From: Orenia metallireducens
GTDB lineage: Bacteria > Bacillota > Halanaerobiia > Halobacteroidales > Halobacteroidaceae
Assembly (NCBI RefSeq): GCF_003001995.1
Contig: NZ_PVNB01000005.1
Span: 62,001-126,000 of the forward strand
Direction of reading: 5' to 3'
DNA length: 64,000 nucleotides
Shown: positions 1 through 8,857 of the stretch, piece by piece
Numbering within the stretch: position 1 is the stretch's first letter
Layout of the letters: each line of letters starts with the position of its first letter
The notes under the pieces: generated by a model
Told to the model about the DNA's origin: nothing
The model's input: the letters and a program-made list of their open reading frames with translations, nothing else
Databases searched by the model: none
Translations under genes and position numbers: made by a program

Positions 1-390
1 TATTCCTACGGTCTCTCCGATTCCAGCATCACCAAATAACTTCTGACTTCCTGACACTCTAATAGGACGATGTAAGCCTTTCTTATACATCCAAGTATTA
101 GTACCAATAGCTAAAAATTTATTATCAGTTAATCTTTCAGGAGCAGTAAAGGTTACCATCTGCCGTTCTCCACCATTATAGATATAAACCTTCAAGCTAG
201 AGCTATCTCTCTTATCACCCTCACTTACTATACATTCCATCTCAAGCAGATATGAATCTTGATATAGATTCTGTTTTTCTAGGGCTAATTTAATTATATC
301 CTTAGGTTCTTTGGCATAAATAACATTAGCACTGAAGATTAAGGTAATTAAAAATAAAAGTAAGATTAACCTTTTATTTATAGATTTCAT
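1..390 (-). CDS. LolA-like outer-membrane lipoprotein-sorting protein, N-terminal part (runs off window)
   Basis: I translated the 130 codons from ATG at 390 down to base 1; the frame stays open and the C-terminus lies outside the window. Residues 1-26 form a signal peptide (basic start, hydrophobic LILLLFLITLIF core, AxA-like end VIYAKE). The mature part reads as the COG2834/LolA-like fold, with 'TFTAPERLTDNKFLAIG' followed by a 'WMYKKGLHRPIRVSGSQ' strand, as in lipoproteins and periplasmic carriers that accompany LolE/MacB permeases. The Shine-Dalgarno GAGGTG lies 8 nt upstream. It is the last visible gene of the minus-strand operon ATPase-permease-flavoprotein-this gene, so it probably accepts a lipid or lipoprotein from the ABC transporter. 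The family assignment is by motif reading only. Confidence 0.75.
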   Translation of the reverse strand, partial: MKSINKRLILLLFLITLIFSANVIYAKEPKDIIKLALEKQNLYQDSYLLEMECIVSEGDKRDSSSLKVYIYNGGERQMVTFTAPERLTDNKFLAIGTNTWMYKKGLHRPIRVSGSQKLFGDAGIGETVGI

Positions 391-427
391 TGAATACACC
401 TCGACTTCAATTGTTTTTGATTGCTAA

Positions 428-1801
428 TCATAGTCTTTCAAAACCTCTAATCATATGCTTTCTCATATTCTTTTGAATCTCTCTTCTAATAAAAGGTACC
501 TTGTAAAAAAAATTAGCAAATAAATTTATAAACCTTTGCTTCCAATTTTTTTGGGGGAAATCATATAATTTATTCTTTTTATAATAAATATGATCTGCTC
601 TAAAAGGAAAACGAAGATCTCCCCAGATCTCATCTCTAAAGATCTTATATGCACTAACACCTCTACAGGTCATAGGTGCTATGAAATTCTCCCTTGAAAG
701 TTCTACAAGCCTTTTTGCCGCACTATATAGTAATTCATCAATTACTGCCATATCATTATATTCATCAGCTATAATATCTACCAAATTGGCTTGATCAAAC
801 TCAGTAGATGTTCTAATTATTTCATCTATATTATTATTTTGACTGATTACCCCTGAGATGAGATAGGCAACCTGCTTTCCAACAAGATGAGGTTGATGGG
901 TCTTAAAGAACCGCCTATCTATAAACCTTTTAAATAAGGCACTAAGGTATCTATCTTTAATAGTAACTGCAAATACAATAATATCTGCTTGTTGAATCTT
1001 ACCTTCATATATCCCTCTAATAGCATCCTGATTGTCATAAGCACAGCTATTATCGTAAGCACATTTTAAACAACCAAGGCATCCCCCTTTAATATCTTCT
1101 TTTGAAAGATCGATCAGTTCAGGGCTTTGAGTAAAGAAAGATTTGAATCTATCTACCATTCTACCAAGGTTAGTGTCAGAGTCATAATAATCACAGATTA
1201 TCAGTATATTCTCTGTTCTATTAGCAATTTTTGGCTGATCGGTAGGTAGAGTTGGGTTATATTCTAGAACTTTCTTATCTATTCTTGAAAATCTCTTGCT
1301 AGTTCTTCTATTATTAGAGGCTGTATTCACTATCTCCTTAAAGAAATAGTTTAGTTTCTCTCTATTCTCTTCTGCTAACAAGTCATACATCTTAGCTGAG
1401 AAAGAGCTAATAAAGTTCATCTCCAAATCTTCAGATATCGCCTGAATATAATTATGAGCGGTATGGTCAAAAAAGTTAACTGAGGTACTCAATGATGCAG
1501 AGTATTTCCCTTTAAAGTCTTTAACATAATCGGATTCAAAGATCAGCTCGATAAATCTCTTATACTCTGAATGAACTAGGTACACATAAAGAGGAAAAGC
1601 CCAGAATACCAAATCACATTCAAGTATTGATTGCATTAAAGTATCGAACTCTTCTTTTGAGTCTTCAAGCTTTACTATTTGATTAGATACATTGAAGTAC
1701 TTAAATTGATGATCACTAAAGTTCTCCTCTAAATATTTCACATATTGCATAGTAACACTTGTCTGCCCCTTAGGACTTCCATTCAATATAGCAATTTTCA
1801 T
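428..1801 (-). CDS. Tandem flavodoxin-like NAD(P)H/FMN oxidoreductase
   Basis: A 457-residue protein with two flavodoxin-like domains. Residues 1 to about 160 begin MKIAILNGSPKGQTS, the phosphate-binding loop of the NADPH-dependent FMN reductase/WrbA group. Residues about 195-370 begin ILIICDYYDSDTNLGRM. The second domain carries 'GGCLGCLKCAYDNSC', the cysteine cluster seen in iron-sulfur-associated flavodoxins. The C-terminal 60 residues are very basic and aromatic. The usual family length is about 200 residues, so this is a duplication or fusion. It lies 44 bp after the LolE-like permease stop and 37 bp before the LolA-like gene, in the same operon; its link with lipoprotein sorting is not established. 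The start is ATG with SD GAGGTG 7 nt upstream. Confidence 0.75.
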   Translation of the reverse strand: MKIAILNGSPKGQTSVTMQYVKYLEENFSDHQFKYFNVSNQIVKLEDSKEEFDTLMQSILECDLVFWAFPLYVYLVHSEYKRFIELIFESDYVKDFKGKYSASLSTSVNFFDHTAHNYIQAISEDLEMNFISSFSAKMYDLLAEENREKLNYFFKEIVNTASNNRRTSKRFSRIDKKVLEYNPTLPTDQPKIANRTENILIICDYYDSDTNLGRMVDRFKSFFTQSPELIDLSKEDIKGGCLGCLKCAYDNSCAYDNQDAIRGIYEGKIQQADIIVFAVTIKDRYLSALFKRFIDRRFFKTHQPHLVGKQVAYLISGVISQNNNIDEIIRTSTEFDQANLVDIIADEYNDMAVIDELLYSAAKRLVELSRENFIAPMTCRGVSAYKIFRDEIWGDLRFPFRADHIYYKKNKLYDFPQKNWKQRFINLFANFFYKVPFIRREIQKNMRKHMIRGFERL

Positions 1802-1844
1802 AAGAACACCTCGTTTTTAATTTTTTATTCTTAATTGCTTTTTA

Positions 1845-3038
1845 TCAAACATGTCTCAGCATCTCAACTACCTTAAGTCGTGATGCTTTTAAGGCAGGAT
1901 ATAATGCCGATAAAGTAGTTGCCAAAATTATTATGAAAAAAGGTGTTATTCCATTATTTAAAGCTAATTTAATATAGAGAGGAACCGCACCACTACTAGG
2001 TGGAGTATAGGTTATATTTAAATTATTAATAATTACACCTGCTCCCCAACCCAAAGCAACCCCCACAATACCACCTATAATTCCCAAAATTAAAGCCTCC
2101 TCAATTAATTGGACAAAAACTTGACTTCTTCTCGTGCCAATTGCTCTAATTGTTCCGATTTCACCCATTCTTTCAAAAAAGGACATCGACATAATCTCTA
2201 AGATGCTCATAAAGATTAAAATAAAGACTAAAATTGATAAGAAGAAGAAGGCTGTATCATACAATCCTTTAACCTGATGATAAAAGTTAGCCAAATCACG
2301 CCAACTCCTAACTTCCACCGCTAAACCTTCTCTTTTAAACTCCCTTTTCAACTCTTGAATAGTACTATCAGTCAATTCAGTATCACTTAGCATTACTTTA
2401 AAATTATCTACTCCATCAGTATTGAGCATAGTCTGAGCAAAGCTAAGGGGCATCATGATATAATGGCTATCAGCATCATCATTTCCCACAGAGAAAGAAC
2501 CACTTAACTGTAAACTGCCTGCATTATAGGCTCCATCAATGGTAGTAGCCATAATAGAGACCCATTCATCAACTTTAAGATGAAGCTTCTTTCTTACCCC
2601 TTCACCTACTATTACTCTCGTCTCATCTCCAGCAAATAATTTAGTTCCACTTTTGATTTCAAGATTCTGTCCATTATCTGTCTCTATTCCCATTCCCGAA
2701 ACGATGGTACTCCTATCTTCAGTTCCTAAAATCCCTGCTATCTCTAGTGTATTTGTATAGTCTATAACCTCTTCTTTAGCATCAAGTATCTTTGTAATCT
2801 TATTGATATCTTCACTACTTAAGATCTTTCTTTCCTCACTTCCCTCATTCCAAAAGCCTTCTTTAGCAATCTGCAAATGGCTATATTGATTAATTGCCAT
2901 CAATTCTAAACCATCATAGGTTGCTGAAAAATACCCCCTCAGTAGGAATAATACTGCTACACTGATAAGAATCAATACTAAACTCAATAAGGAGCGTCGC
3001 TTATTTCTTAAGATATTACGCCAGGCTATTTTAAGCAT
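1845..3038 (-). CDS. LolE/MacB-type FtsX-like ABC transporter permease
   Basis: A 397-residue inner-membrane permease. One membrane segment lies at about 17-37 (SLLSLVLILISVAVLFLL). A periplasmic MacB_PCD domain follows at about 40-255. Three C-terminal membrane segments lie near 265-285, 312-335 and 365-385, which is the FtsX topology of LolC/LolE/MacB. The motif 'MGEIGTIRAIGTRRSQVFVQ' just before the third segment is the coupling-helix region typical of this family. The ATG start has SD AAAGGAGG upstream and overlaps the ATPase stop by 8 bp, so the two are translationally coupled. With a LolA-like gene in the operon it is best read as the Lol-type (lipoprotein-releasing) permease, probably a homodimer because no second permease is visible. 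Confidence 0.85.
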   Translation of the reverse strand: MLKIAWRNILRNKRRSLLSLVLILISVAVLFLLRGYFSATYDGLELMAINQYSHLQIAKEGFWNEGSEERKILSSEDINKITKILDAKEEVIDYTNTLEIAGILGTEDRSTIVSGMGIETDNGQNLEIKSGTKLFAGDETRVIVGEGVRKKLHLKVDEWVSIMATTIDGAYNAGSLQLSGSFSVGNDDADSHYIMMPLSFAQTMLNTDGVDNFKVMLSDTELTDSTIQELKREFKREGLAVEVRSWRDLANFYHQVKGLYDTAFFFLSILVFILIFMSILEIMSMSFFERMGEIGTIRAIGTRRSQVFVQLIEEALILGIIGGIVGVALGWGAGVIINNLNITYTPPSSGAVPLYIKLALNNGITPFFIIILATTLSALYPALKASRLKVVEMLRHV

Positions 3039-3723
3039 ATTCGTTAACCTCCTTTATCTTCAAGATACCATCTTGAATCTCAATCAGCTTTTGAGCATAT
3101 TTATTGACAAATAAGTCATGGGTTACAATCACAAAAGCAACATTATATTCTCTATTTAAATTTAACATTAGCTCAATTATCTTCTCTCCAGTTTTAGTAT
3201 CGAGATTTCCTGTTGGCTCATCTGCTAAGACTATTTCTGGATCAGTAACTAAAGCTCGGGCAATAGCGACCCTCTGCTTCTGCCCACCAGATAATTGACT
3301 AGGTAAACGCTGAGCCATTTTAGATAGACCAACCTGTTCTAGAATTCTATCAACCTTTCTTCTTCTTTCCGACTTACTAACCTTCTGTAAGAGCAGGGGA
3401 TACTCTACATTTTCCCATGCTGTCAGAACTGGAATCAACTCAAAGTATTGAAATACTAACCCAATCTTATTCCTCCTAAGCTCTGTCCGTTCTCTATCAC
3501 TTAATGAACTTAAAGAAATATTATTAATCTGAATATCTCCTAAGCTAGCTTCATCAATACCAGCTAACAAATTAAGCAGAGTAGATTTACCGCTACCTGA
3601 AGGTCCATTTACTACAATAAAATCACCTTTATCAATAGTTAAGTTTATATTCTTTAAAGCCTGAACCTCTTCAACTTGACTAGAGTAGGTCTTACTTAGA
3701 TTTTCTAGCTTAATAATAGCCAA
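3031..3723 (-). CDS. LolD/MacB-type ABC transporter ATP-binding protein
   Basis: A 230-residue ATPase with Walker A GPSGSGKST (about 39-47), Q-loop 'VFQYFELIPVLTAWENV', signature LSGGQKQR (about 143), Walker B VLADEPTGNLD and the H-loop VTHD. The sequence is typical of the LolD/MacB/FtsE subgroup that works with FtsX-like permeases. The start is TTG at 3723 with SD GGGGGAG 5 nt upstream. It is the first gene of the operon and overlaps the permease by 8 bp. It provides energy for extraction of a lipoprotein or lipid from the inner membrane; the substrate is inferred from the LolA-like neighbour. Confidence 0.9.
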   Translation of the reverse strand: MAIIKLENLSKTYSSQVEEVQALKNINLTIDKGDFIVVNGPSGSGKSTLLNLLAGIDEASLGDIQINNISLSSLSDRERTELRRNKIGLVFQYFELIPVLTAWENVEYPLLLQKVSKSERRRKVDRILEQVGLSKMAQRLPSQLSGGQKQRVAIARALVTDPEIVLADEPTGNLDTKTGEKIIELMLNLNREYNVAFVIVTHDLFVNKYAQKLIEIQDGILKIKEVNEYA

Positions 3724-3844
3724 TTTAACTCCCCCTTGAAATCATCTCTTAATTATATTATATGTACTAGCTCTCTTTACCACATCTACTAAAGGTTCCA
3801 TTTCTATCAGACAAGAAGTAGGAAGAAATCTCATACCATTGGAG

Positions 3845-4090
3845 GATAGACTAGCCTGATATGTTCAGCAGGCTGGTCATCACGGAGAGTTATTTATAAC
3901 TCGGAGGGGACTTGACTTAGAGCAAAATCTCAATAATTAGAGTCTCATTAAGAATATGCTAATTATCTAACTTAGATAGAATCATCTGTTATGTTCATAC
4001 ACGGAGAATTATTTATAACTCAGAAGGAGCTTAACTTGGATTAACAGATATATTTAGAGTCATACTAAAATAAATCTAACTAATATTTAG
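3845..4090 (+). repeat. Tandem imperfect repeat, about 130 bp per unit, with conserved hairpin core
   Basis: Two units begin with GATAGA at 3845 and 3975. They share an ATGTTCA box and then a core of the form ACGGAGARTTATTTATAACTC followed by GGAGGGGACTTGACTT in unit 1 and AGAAGGAGCTTAACTT in unit 2. Inside the core GAGTTAT-TT-ATAACTC is self-complementary. Unit 1 also has a 10-bp stem (GACTAGCCTG with CAGGCTGGTC). Unit 2 has ATCTGTTA pairing with TAACAGAT around its core. The pair fills most of the 372-bp gap between the Lol operon and the YbjQ-like gene and ends at that gene's SD. I do not recognise a known riboswitch class. Confidence 0.6.
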
Positions 4091-4095
4091 AGGAG

Positions 4096-4419
4096 ATGAT
4101 TAACATTATTATTGTCAATACCGATTATATTACTGGACAGGAGATAGAGAATATTATTGGATTGGTCAAGGGAAGTACCATTAAAGCAAGGCATATCGGC
4201 AGTGATATTGGGGCAGGGTTAAGAAATTTGGTGGGCGGTGAGGTCAAGGGCTATACCAAGATGATTGATGAAGCACGCGATGAAGCTTTGGAGAGAATGA
4301 AAAAAGAGGCTGAAAACTTAGGAGCTGACGCTATTATCAATGTCAGATTTACCACTTCTCAAGTGATGGCAGGAGCATCAGAGATTTTAGTTTATGGAAC
4401 TGCTGTAAAATTAAAATAG
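4096..4419 (+). CDS. YbjQ/UPF0145 family protein
   Basis: A protein of about 105 residues of the YbjQ (UPF0145) family, sometimes called heavy-metal-binding domain proteins. It has the family hallmarks IIVNTDYITGQEI at the N-terminus, 'VKGSTIKARHIGSDIGAGLRNLVGGEVKGYT' in the middle and 'AENLGADAIINVRF' near the C-terminus. The function of the family is not known; members form small oligomers. The ATG at 4096 directly touches the SD AGGAG (4091-4095), which leaves no spacer. The family's usual beginning MIIV matches a start at the ATT codon 4105, 9 nt after the SD, so a non-canonical start is likely. The gene is monocistronic, preceded by the tandem structured repeat and followed by a hairpin at 4419-4441. 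Confidence 0.85.
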   Translation: MINIIIVNTDYITGQEIENIIGLVKGSTIKARHIGSDIGAGLRNLVGGEVKGYTKMIDEARDEALERMKKEAENLGADAIINVRFTTSQVMAGASEILVYGTAVKLK

Positions 4420-4441
4420 GGACAGAATAAACTTCTGTCCC
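4419..4441. terminator. Hairpin between convergent genes
   Basis: GGGACAGAA-TAAAC-TTCTGTCCC is a perfect 9-bp stem. On the minus strand it is followed by TATTTTAATTTT, so it looks like the terminator of the LysM-BsuPI gene. It also overlaps the stop codon of the plus-strand YbjQ-like gene. Confidence 0.75.
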
Positions 4442-4448
4442 CTCATCA

Positions 4449-5057
4449 CTACTCTTCAATTCTAACAAATACATCTAACCTATAATCACTGATCTCTTTA
4501 GCGACATTCCAACCTTGAATTCGATAAACTCCTTCGTCAATCTCTGCTCCTGGACTCCAAATCTCCTTATAAACTAGAGATTGACCAGGTTCTAGAGTTA
4601 TTACTTTGGTAGACTGGACAAAGCTTCTATTAGCTGACCAAGTCCAGATTCTCCTTCCACTATCATAAGCTACCAACTCAATTCTTTGTCCTGACTTATA
4701 ACTTAATTTAACAGGTGAATTAGTGATGTTAGTCTTTACTAAGGTAACTTTAATATTCTCACCTGGAGCATAGCTATCCTTATTGGTGAACATTACAATT
4801 AATAATCCATTAATAACAGTATAATCAAAATTCTTAGTCCTTACCTCTACCCTTCTCTCCACATCTCTATCAAAATCTTCATCGAAATCTCTATCTATAT
4901 CCCTGTCAATATCTCTATCTGGTACTATTATTATTTGACCAACCTCTATCATATCAGGATCTTGAATATCATTTAAATCTATCAAAGTCTGTACTGTAGT
5001 TCCAAAACGTTGGGCAATCTCATAAAGGGTATCACCAGATTTGACTCTATAACGCAT
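4449..5057 (-). CDS. LysM domain protein with C-terminal BsuPI domain
   Basis: A 202-residue protein. Residues 1-47 are a LysM peptidoglycan-binding domain ([20 protein letters not shown], then [10 protein letters not shown]). Residues 48-75 form a strictly charged linker built on repeats of D-R-D-I/F-D. Residues about 80-200 match the BsuPI intracellular proteinase inhibitor fold ([20 protein letters not shown], then [13 protein letters not shown] and an 'EGVYRIQGW' strand). There is no signal peptide, so its export route is unclear; LysM-only proteins of spore-forming firmicutes often lack one. ATG start with SD AAAGGAGG upstream. It diverges from the chemoreceptor at 5405. Confidence 0.8.
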   Translation of the reverse strand: MRYRVKSGDTLYEIAQRFGTTVQTLIDLNDIQDPDMIEVGQIIIVPDRDIDRDIDRDFDEDFDRDVERRVEVRTKNFDYTVINGLLIVMFTNKDSYAPGENIKVTLVKTNITNSPVKLSYKSGQRIELVAYDSGRRIWTWSANRSFVQSTKVITLEPGQSLVYKEIWSPGAEIDEGVYRIQGWNVAKEISDYRLDVFVRIEE

Positions 5058-5404
5058 AATTTACCTCCTTTCTATTATTAAAGATACTTACTCTATCTAT
5101 AGTATTCTATAGAAGGCATTATAGTGATATGTTTTGTAAAATATTCTTTAAATCCAAAAATAAGGATTAGAATAATTAATTATTTTTATCTACTTAAAGT
5201 TATAATATTAAAATTTACGTTAAATAAAAAACTGCCAAAAGGAATTTGTCTAATTTTATCGAATTTTGAAACTATACATCTTAATAACCATATTATTTAT
5301 TAAGCTTCTTTATAAAATATAAACATATATTTAATTAAAGATTAAACACTAAAAATAGTCTTATTTATAAATCAAAAATATAAAAATAGAAAGAGGGAGA
5401 ACTT
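5058..5404. other. AT-rich divergent intergenic region
   Basis: 347 bp between the divergent LysM and chemoreceptor genes, very AT-rich. It must hold both promoters. I see no convincing -35/-10 pair, no hairpin and no conserved RNA. The SD GAGGGAGA precedes the chemoreceptor. Confidence 0.4.
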
Positions 5405-7324
5405 ATGAGATTAAATTCACTGGCAGCAAAAATTATTACCGCTATGTTGATATCGGCAACTCTAATATTTTCGATTCAAATTTATTTAACTACAAATTCA
5501 GAATTAACTAGACTCACAAACAATGCTAAAGAGTACCTAATAGCCAAAACCAATGAAGAGGTTGAAAAAGTTAATAGTGATTTCTTAAGAATAGACCAAG
5601 GAGCACAGGGATTGGCCTCTCTTATAGCCGTAAATAGGGAGCATAATACAGATCTAAATCTAGAATATATAAGAAGTTTAATTAAGGATATAGATTTAGT
5701 TATTGGCTCTGGTTTTTGGATGGAGCCTTATCAATATAATAAAGATCAGAAATATTTTGGTCCCTATCTCTACAAGGATAGTAATGATATCATACTGACT
5801 TGGGATTATAGTAATAGTGATTATGACTATTTTAATTATGACTGGTATAAAAATGGATTTAAGAGCAAAGACTCAACTTGGACTGAGCCTTACTATGATG
5901 AAGTTTCAGGAATAACTATGATGACATATACTACTCCTATTTACTCCAACAATGATATTATAGGAGTAACAACTCTAGATATAAATTTAAAGGATATGAT
6001 CGATTATATAAAAAATATTAAAGTCAGTAAACATGGACAAGTCTATTTAATAAATGATATAGGAAATTTTATTGTTAGCCCTGATCATAGTAAGCAGGGT
6101 ATCAATATTCAAGATAAAAACAAAAGTAAGTTTAGTGACTTTGCCTCTGAGATTTTATCTAAAGAGGATACGATGATACTCAATAAAAAATTAGCTGGTG
6201 AAGATCATTTTATTGCCTATTCATCTATTGGAAATACTGGTTTAAAACTTATCTTAACCTTTCCACTAAAGGATTTAGGCATAAAGGAGAAAGTTATCTT
6301 CTCATTAATAACCTCAATTCTTAGTTTAATCTTGTTTATGATAACACTATACTATTTGCTAAGATATCTTGTTATAAAACCAATAACTATTACCAGTCAT
6401 TTTACCCAGTTTATTTCCCAGGGAGACTTTACTAAAGATATCCCTAGTAAATATACTAAAAGAACTGATGAAATAGGCAAATTAGCAAGTAGCTTTGATA
6501 CAATGTCTAATAATTTAAGAGATATGATAGAAAAACTGATAAGTCTCTCTGAACAGATGGCTAGTTCAAGTCAAGAGTTATCAGCTTCTGCTGAAGAAGG
6601 TACTACATCTATCGAGAGTACTAATGAATTAATAGAAAATATCACTGCTACCATAGAACAAATATCTGCAAGTGCAGAAAGAGTAGCTAGCTTTGCTCAA
6701 AAATCAAATTCAAAAACAGAACTGGGTACAATTAATATTCAGAATACACTAACAACTATGAGCAACATTAGTCAAACTGTTAATAAAGCAGTAAATGTTG
6801 TCACTAGTTTAAACAGTACATCCCAGGAAATTGAACAAATTGTAGAAATGATTACTAACATTGCAGATCAAACTAATTTATTAGCTTTAAACGCTGCCAT
6901 TGAAGCCGCTAGAGCTGGAGAAGCAGGGAAAGGATTTGCAGTGGTTGCAGATGAAATAAGAGAATTGGCTAAAGAAACAAATAAAGCTACAGAAAAAATA
7001 ATTAACTTAATTTCTGAAACTAAAAATAAGACTACTTTAGGAATAAAAGTAATTAATGAAGTAGCAGATATAACAAAACACGGAGAGGATGTTGTGGCTA
7101 AAACAGGAGATGTCTTTGTAGAGATAAGCTCTGCCAGTGAAGAAACCTCTATTCAAATTGAAGAAACAGCTAAAGCTACCCATGAATTGGCTCAAAATAG
7201 TAGTCAAATTACTGAATCTACTAATGAGATTAAGAACATGTCTGAAGAAATAGCCTACTCAGCTCAAGAGTTAGCTAATATGTCTATAGAATTAAGTGAT
7301 TTAATAGAGAAGTTTAAAATATAG
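5405..7324 (+). CDS. Methyl-accepting chemotaxis protein, dCACHE type
   Basis: A 639-residue membrane chemoreceptor. TM1 is at about 8-27. An extracytoplasmic dCACHE sensor spans about 35-290, with paired '[10 protein letters not shown] ... WTEPYYDE ... MMTYTTPIY' strands typical of small-molecule or amino-acid CACHE domains. TM2 is at about 297-320, HAMP at about 322-376, and the cytoplasmic signalling coiled coil at 400-639. The conserved hairpin tip reads [19 protein letters not shown]. The ligand cannot be read from sequence. The ATG start has SD GAGGGAGA. It is monocistronic and ends 40 bp before a perfect inverted repeat. Confidence 0.95.
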   Translation: MRLNSLAAKIITAMLISATLIFSIQIYLTTNSELTRLTNNAKEYLIAKTNEEVEKVNSDFLRIDQGAQGLASLIAVNREHNTDLNLEYIRSLIKDIDLVIGSGFWMEPYQYNKDQKYFGPYLYKDSNDIILTWDYSNSDYDYFNYDWYKNGFKSKDSTWTEPYYDEVSGITMMTYTTPIYSNNDIIGVTTLDINLKDMIDYIKNIKVSKHGQVYLINDIGNFIVSPDHSKQGINIQDKNKSKFSDFASEILSKEDTMILNKKLAGEDHFIAYSSIGNTGLKLILTFPLKDLGIKEKVIFSLITSILSLILFMITLYYLLRYLVIKPITITSHFTQFISQGDFTKDIPSKYTKRTDEIGKLASSFDTMSNNLRDMIEKLISLSEQMASSSQELSASAEEGTTSIESTNELIENITATIEQISASAERVASFAQKSNSKTELGTINIQNTLTTMSNISQTVNKAVNVVTSLNSTSQEIEQIVEMITNIADQTNLLALNAAIEAARAGEAGKGFAVVADEIRELAKETNKATEKIINLISETKNKTTLGIKVINEVADITKHGEDVVAKTGDVFVEISSASEETSIQIEETAKATHELAQNSSQITESTNEIKNMSEEIAYSAQELANMSIELSDLIEKFKI

Positions 7325-7363
7325 ATAATTAAGCACTTAAATTTAATAACACACTTGTTAAAT

Positions 7364-7397
7364 AAGATTAGACATCTAATATTAGATGTCTAATCTT
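7364..7397. terminator. Bidirectional terminator, 34-bp perfect inverted repeat
   Basis: AAGATTAGACATCTAAT is followed directly by its exact reverse complement. It lies between the convergent chemoreceptor and amylase-family genes, so it can end both transcripts. Confidence 0.75.
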
Positions 7398-7407
7398 ATA
7401 ATTACTA

Positions 7408-8775
7408 TTAAACTTTTTCTAATCTCATAACTCTTCCCCAAGCAGCTGGAATCTCTTTTATCATTACCTTCCCGTCTTGAATAATAAAGCTATCACCATC
7501 ATTTAATAAATCTCTTAATAAATATTCTCCTTCTACATCAAGTTCTAACTCAATATCAACAGGCTTGTCCGAAGAGTTTACTACTGTTAATACCTGTTCA
7601 TCTTCATACTCTCTTAAGAAAGCAAATTGTTGATGGTCAACAAAGATTTGCTGATAATTTCCATGGCATAAGGCTTTAGAATTCTTTCTAATCTCTGCTA
7701 AAGCAGTAATTACTTTTCCTAAGTCTTTATTTGCACTCTTCTTGGCTACCTCATTAATATTTAATTCAGGACGAAGTGGAGTATCATCACCATTAAGTTT
7801 CTTACCCTCTATCCCCCATTCACTACCATAATAAATTGATGGTATACCAGGCATTGCAAATAAGAGCAAGTGTAAAGGATACAAGTGAGCAGGATTATCA
7901 AGGGTGCTTGCTATTCTATTCACATCATGATTATCTACAAAGCTATATAAGGGTAGATGCTTATATATACCCCCTTCTCCAAATTGCCTCTTCAAAGAAT
8001 AAGCAATCTCAAAATAATTCTTATCATTATGACTTGAATATAGACCTTTATAAGCTTCATAGTTGGTTACAGAATCCATCATAGCAGCCCCAGCCCATTT
8101 TCTATAATCACCATGGATTACCTCACCTAATATCCAGAAATCAGGCTTTAAATCTCTACAAAACTCACCTAACTCAACAATAAATTCAGGCTCTAAGCAA
8201 TCAGCAGCATCTAGTCTTAGACCAGAAATATCAAATTGCTTGATCCATTCTTTGACTGCATTAAAGAGATGCTCCTTTACTTCAGGATTCTTAAGGTTTA
8301 ATTTAACCAGATTATAATGCCCTTCCCAAGCTTCATAGGTAAAATCATCACCATAAGGGCTTTGATATTCAAAGTTCAAGCCAGCAAACCAATCACAATA
8401 TGTTGAACTCTCTCCTTGCTCCAATACATCTTGAAATGCCCAAAAATCTCTGCCAACATGATTAAAGACCCCATCTAAAATTACTCTAATCTCATTATCC
8501 TTCAAATGGGATACTAGTTTAGCCAAGCTTTGATTATAACCTAACCTGCGGTCAACCTGATAGTAGTCCTTGGTATCATAGCCATGGCTAGTCGATTCAA
8601 ATACAGGACCTAAGTACATCGCATTCACACCTATAGTTTTAAGGTGCTCTACCCAATCATAGATTCTATCCAAGGTATGATTAACAGGTGCTGAAAAATC
8701 ATTCTCCTTAGGAGCACCACAAAAACCCAAAGGATAGATATGATAAAAAACAGATTCACAAGGCCAACTTTTCAT
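7408..8775 (-). CDS. GH13 alpha-amylase family glycosidase
   Basis: A 455-residue cytoplasmic GH13 enzyme without a signal peptide. The four GH13 regions are visible. Region I is DGVFNHVG. Region II is GLRLDAADC, with the nucleophile Asp. Region III is ILGEVIH, with the acid/base Glu. Region IV is FVDNHDVNR. The short length and the 'YHIYPLGFCGAPKEND' start resemble cytoplasmic maltodextrin-type glucosidases/cyclomaltodextrinases, so oligomaltoside hydrolysis is inferred; that fits the malEFG transporter at 23.6-27 kb. ATG start, SD AAGGAGG. A TATACCGAACGGTATA palindrome at 8821-8836 lies 45 bp upstream, so the gene is probably repressed by the adjacent TetR protein. Confidence 0.88.
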   Translation of the reverse strand: MKSWPCESVFYHIYPLGFCGAPKENDFSAPVNHTLDRIYDWVEHLKTIGVNAMYLGPVFESTSHGYDTKDYYQVDRRLGYNQSLAKLVSHLKDNEIRVILDGVFNHVGRDFWAFQDVLEQGESSTYCDWFAGLNFEYQSPYGDDFTYEAWEGHYNLVKLNLKNPEVKEHLFNAVKEWIKQFDISGLRLDAADCLEPEFIVELGEFCRDLKPDFWILGEVIHGDYRKWAGAAMMDSVTNYEAYKGLYSSHNDKNYFEIAYSLKRQFGEGGIYKHLPLYSFVDNHDVNRIASTLDNPAHLYPLHLLLFAMPGIPSIYYGSEWGIEGKKLNGDDTPLRPELNINEVAKKSANKDLGKVITALAEIRKNSKALCHGNYQQIFVDHQQFAFLREYEDEQVLTVVNSSDKPVDIELELDVEGEYLLRDLLNDGDSFIIQDGKVMIKEIPAAWGRVMRLEKV

Positions 8776-8820
8776 AATTAATTCCTCCTTATAATTTTAA
8801 TGTATTTAAGACTCAACATC

Positions 8821-8836
8821 TATACCGAACGGTATA
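8821..8836. promoter_or_regulatory. TetR operator upstream of GH13 gene
   Basis: TATACCGAACGGTATA is a 16-bp inverted repeat. Its reverse complement occurs again at 9467-9482 in the tetR promoter. It overlaps a possible -10 (TATAGA) for the glycosidase gene. Confidence 0.75.
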
Positions 8837-8857
8837 TTAAGGCTAAAAAAATAACTT

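Noticed and set aside
3880-4030. ACGG words in two hairpin-like units suggested a guanidine-II (mini-ykkC) riboswitch.
   Set aside because: The ACGG is not in the terminal loop of a short hairpin, and the unit is far larger.
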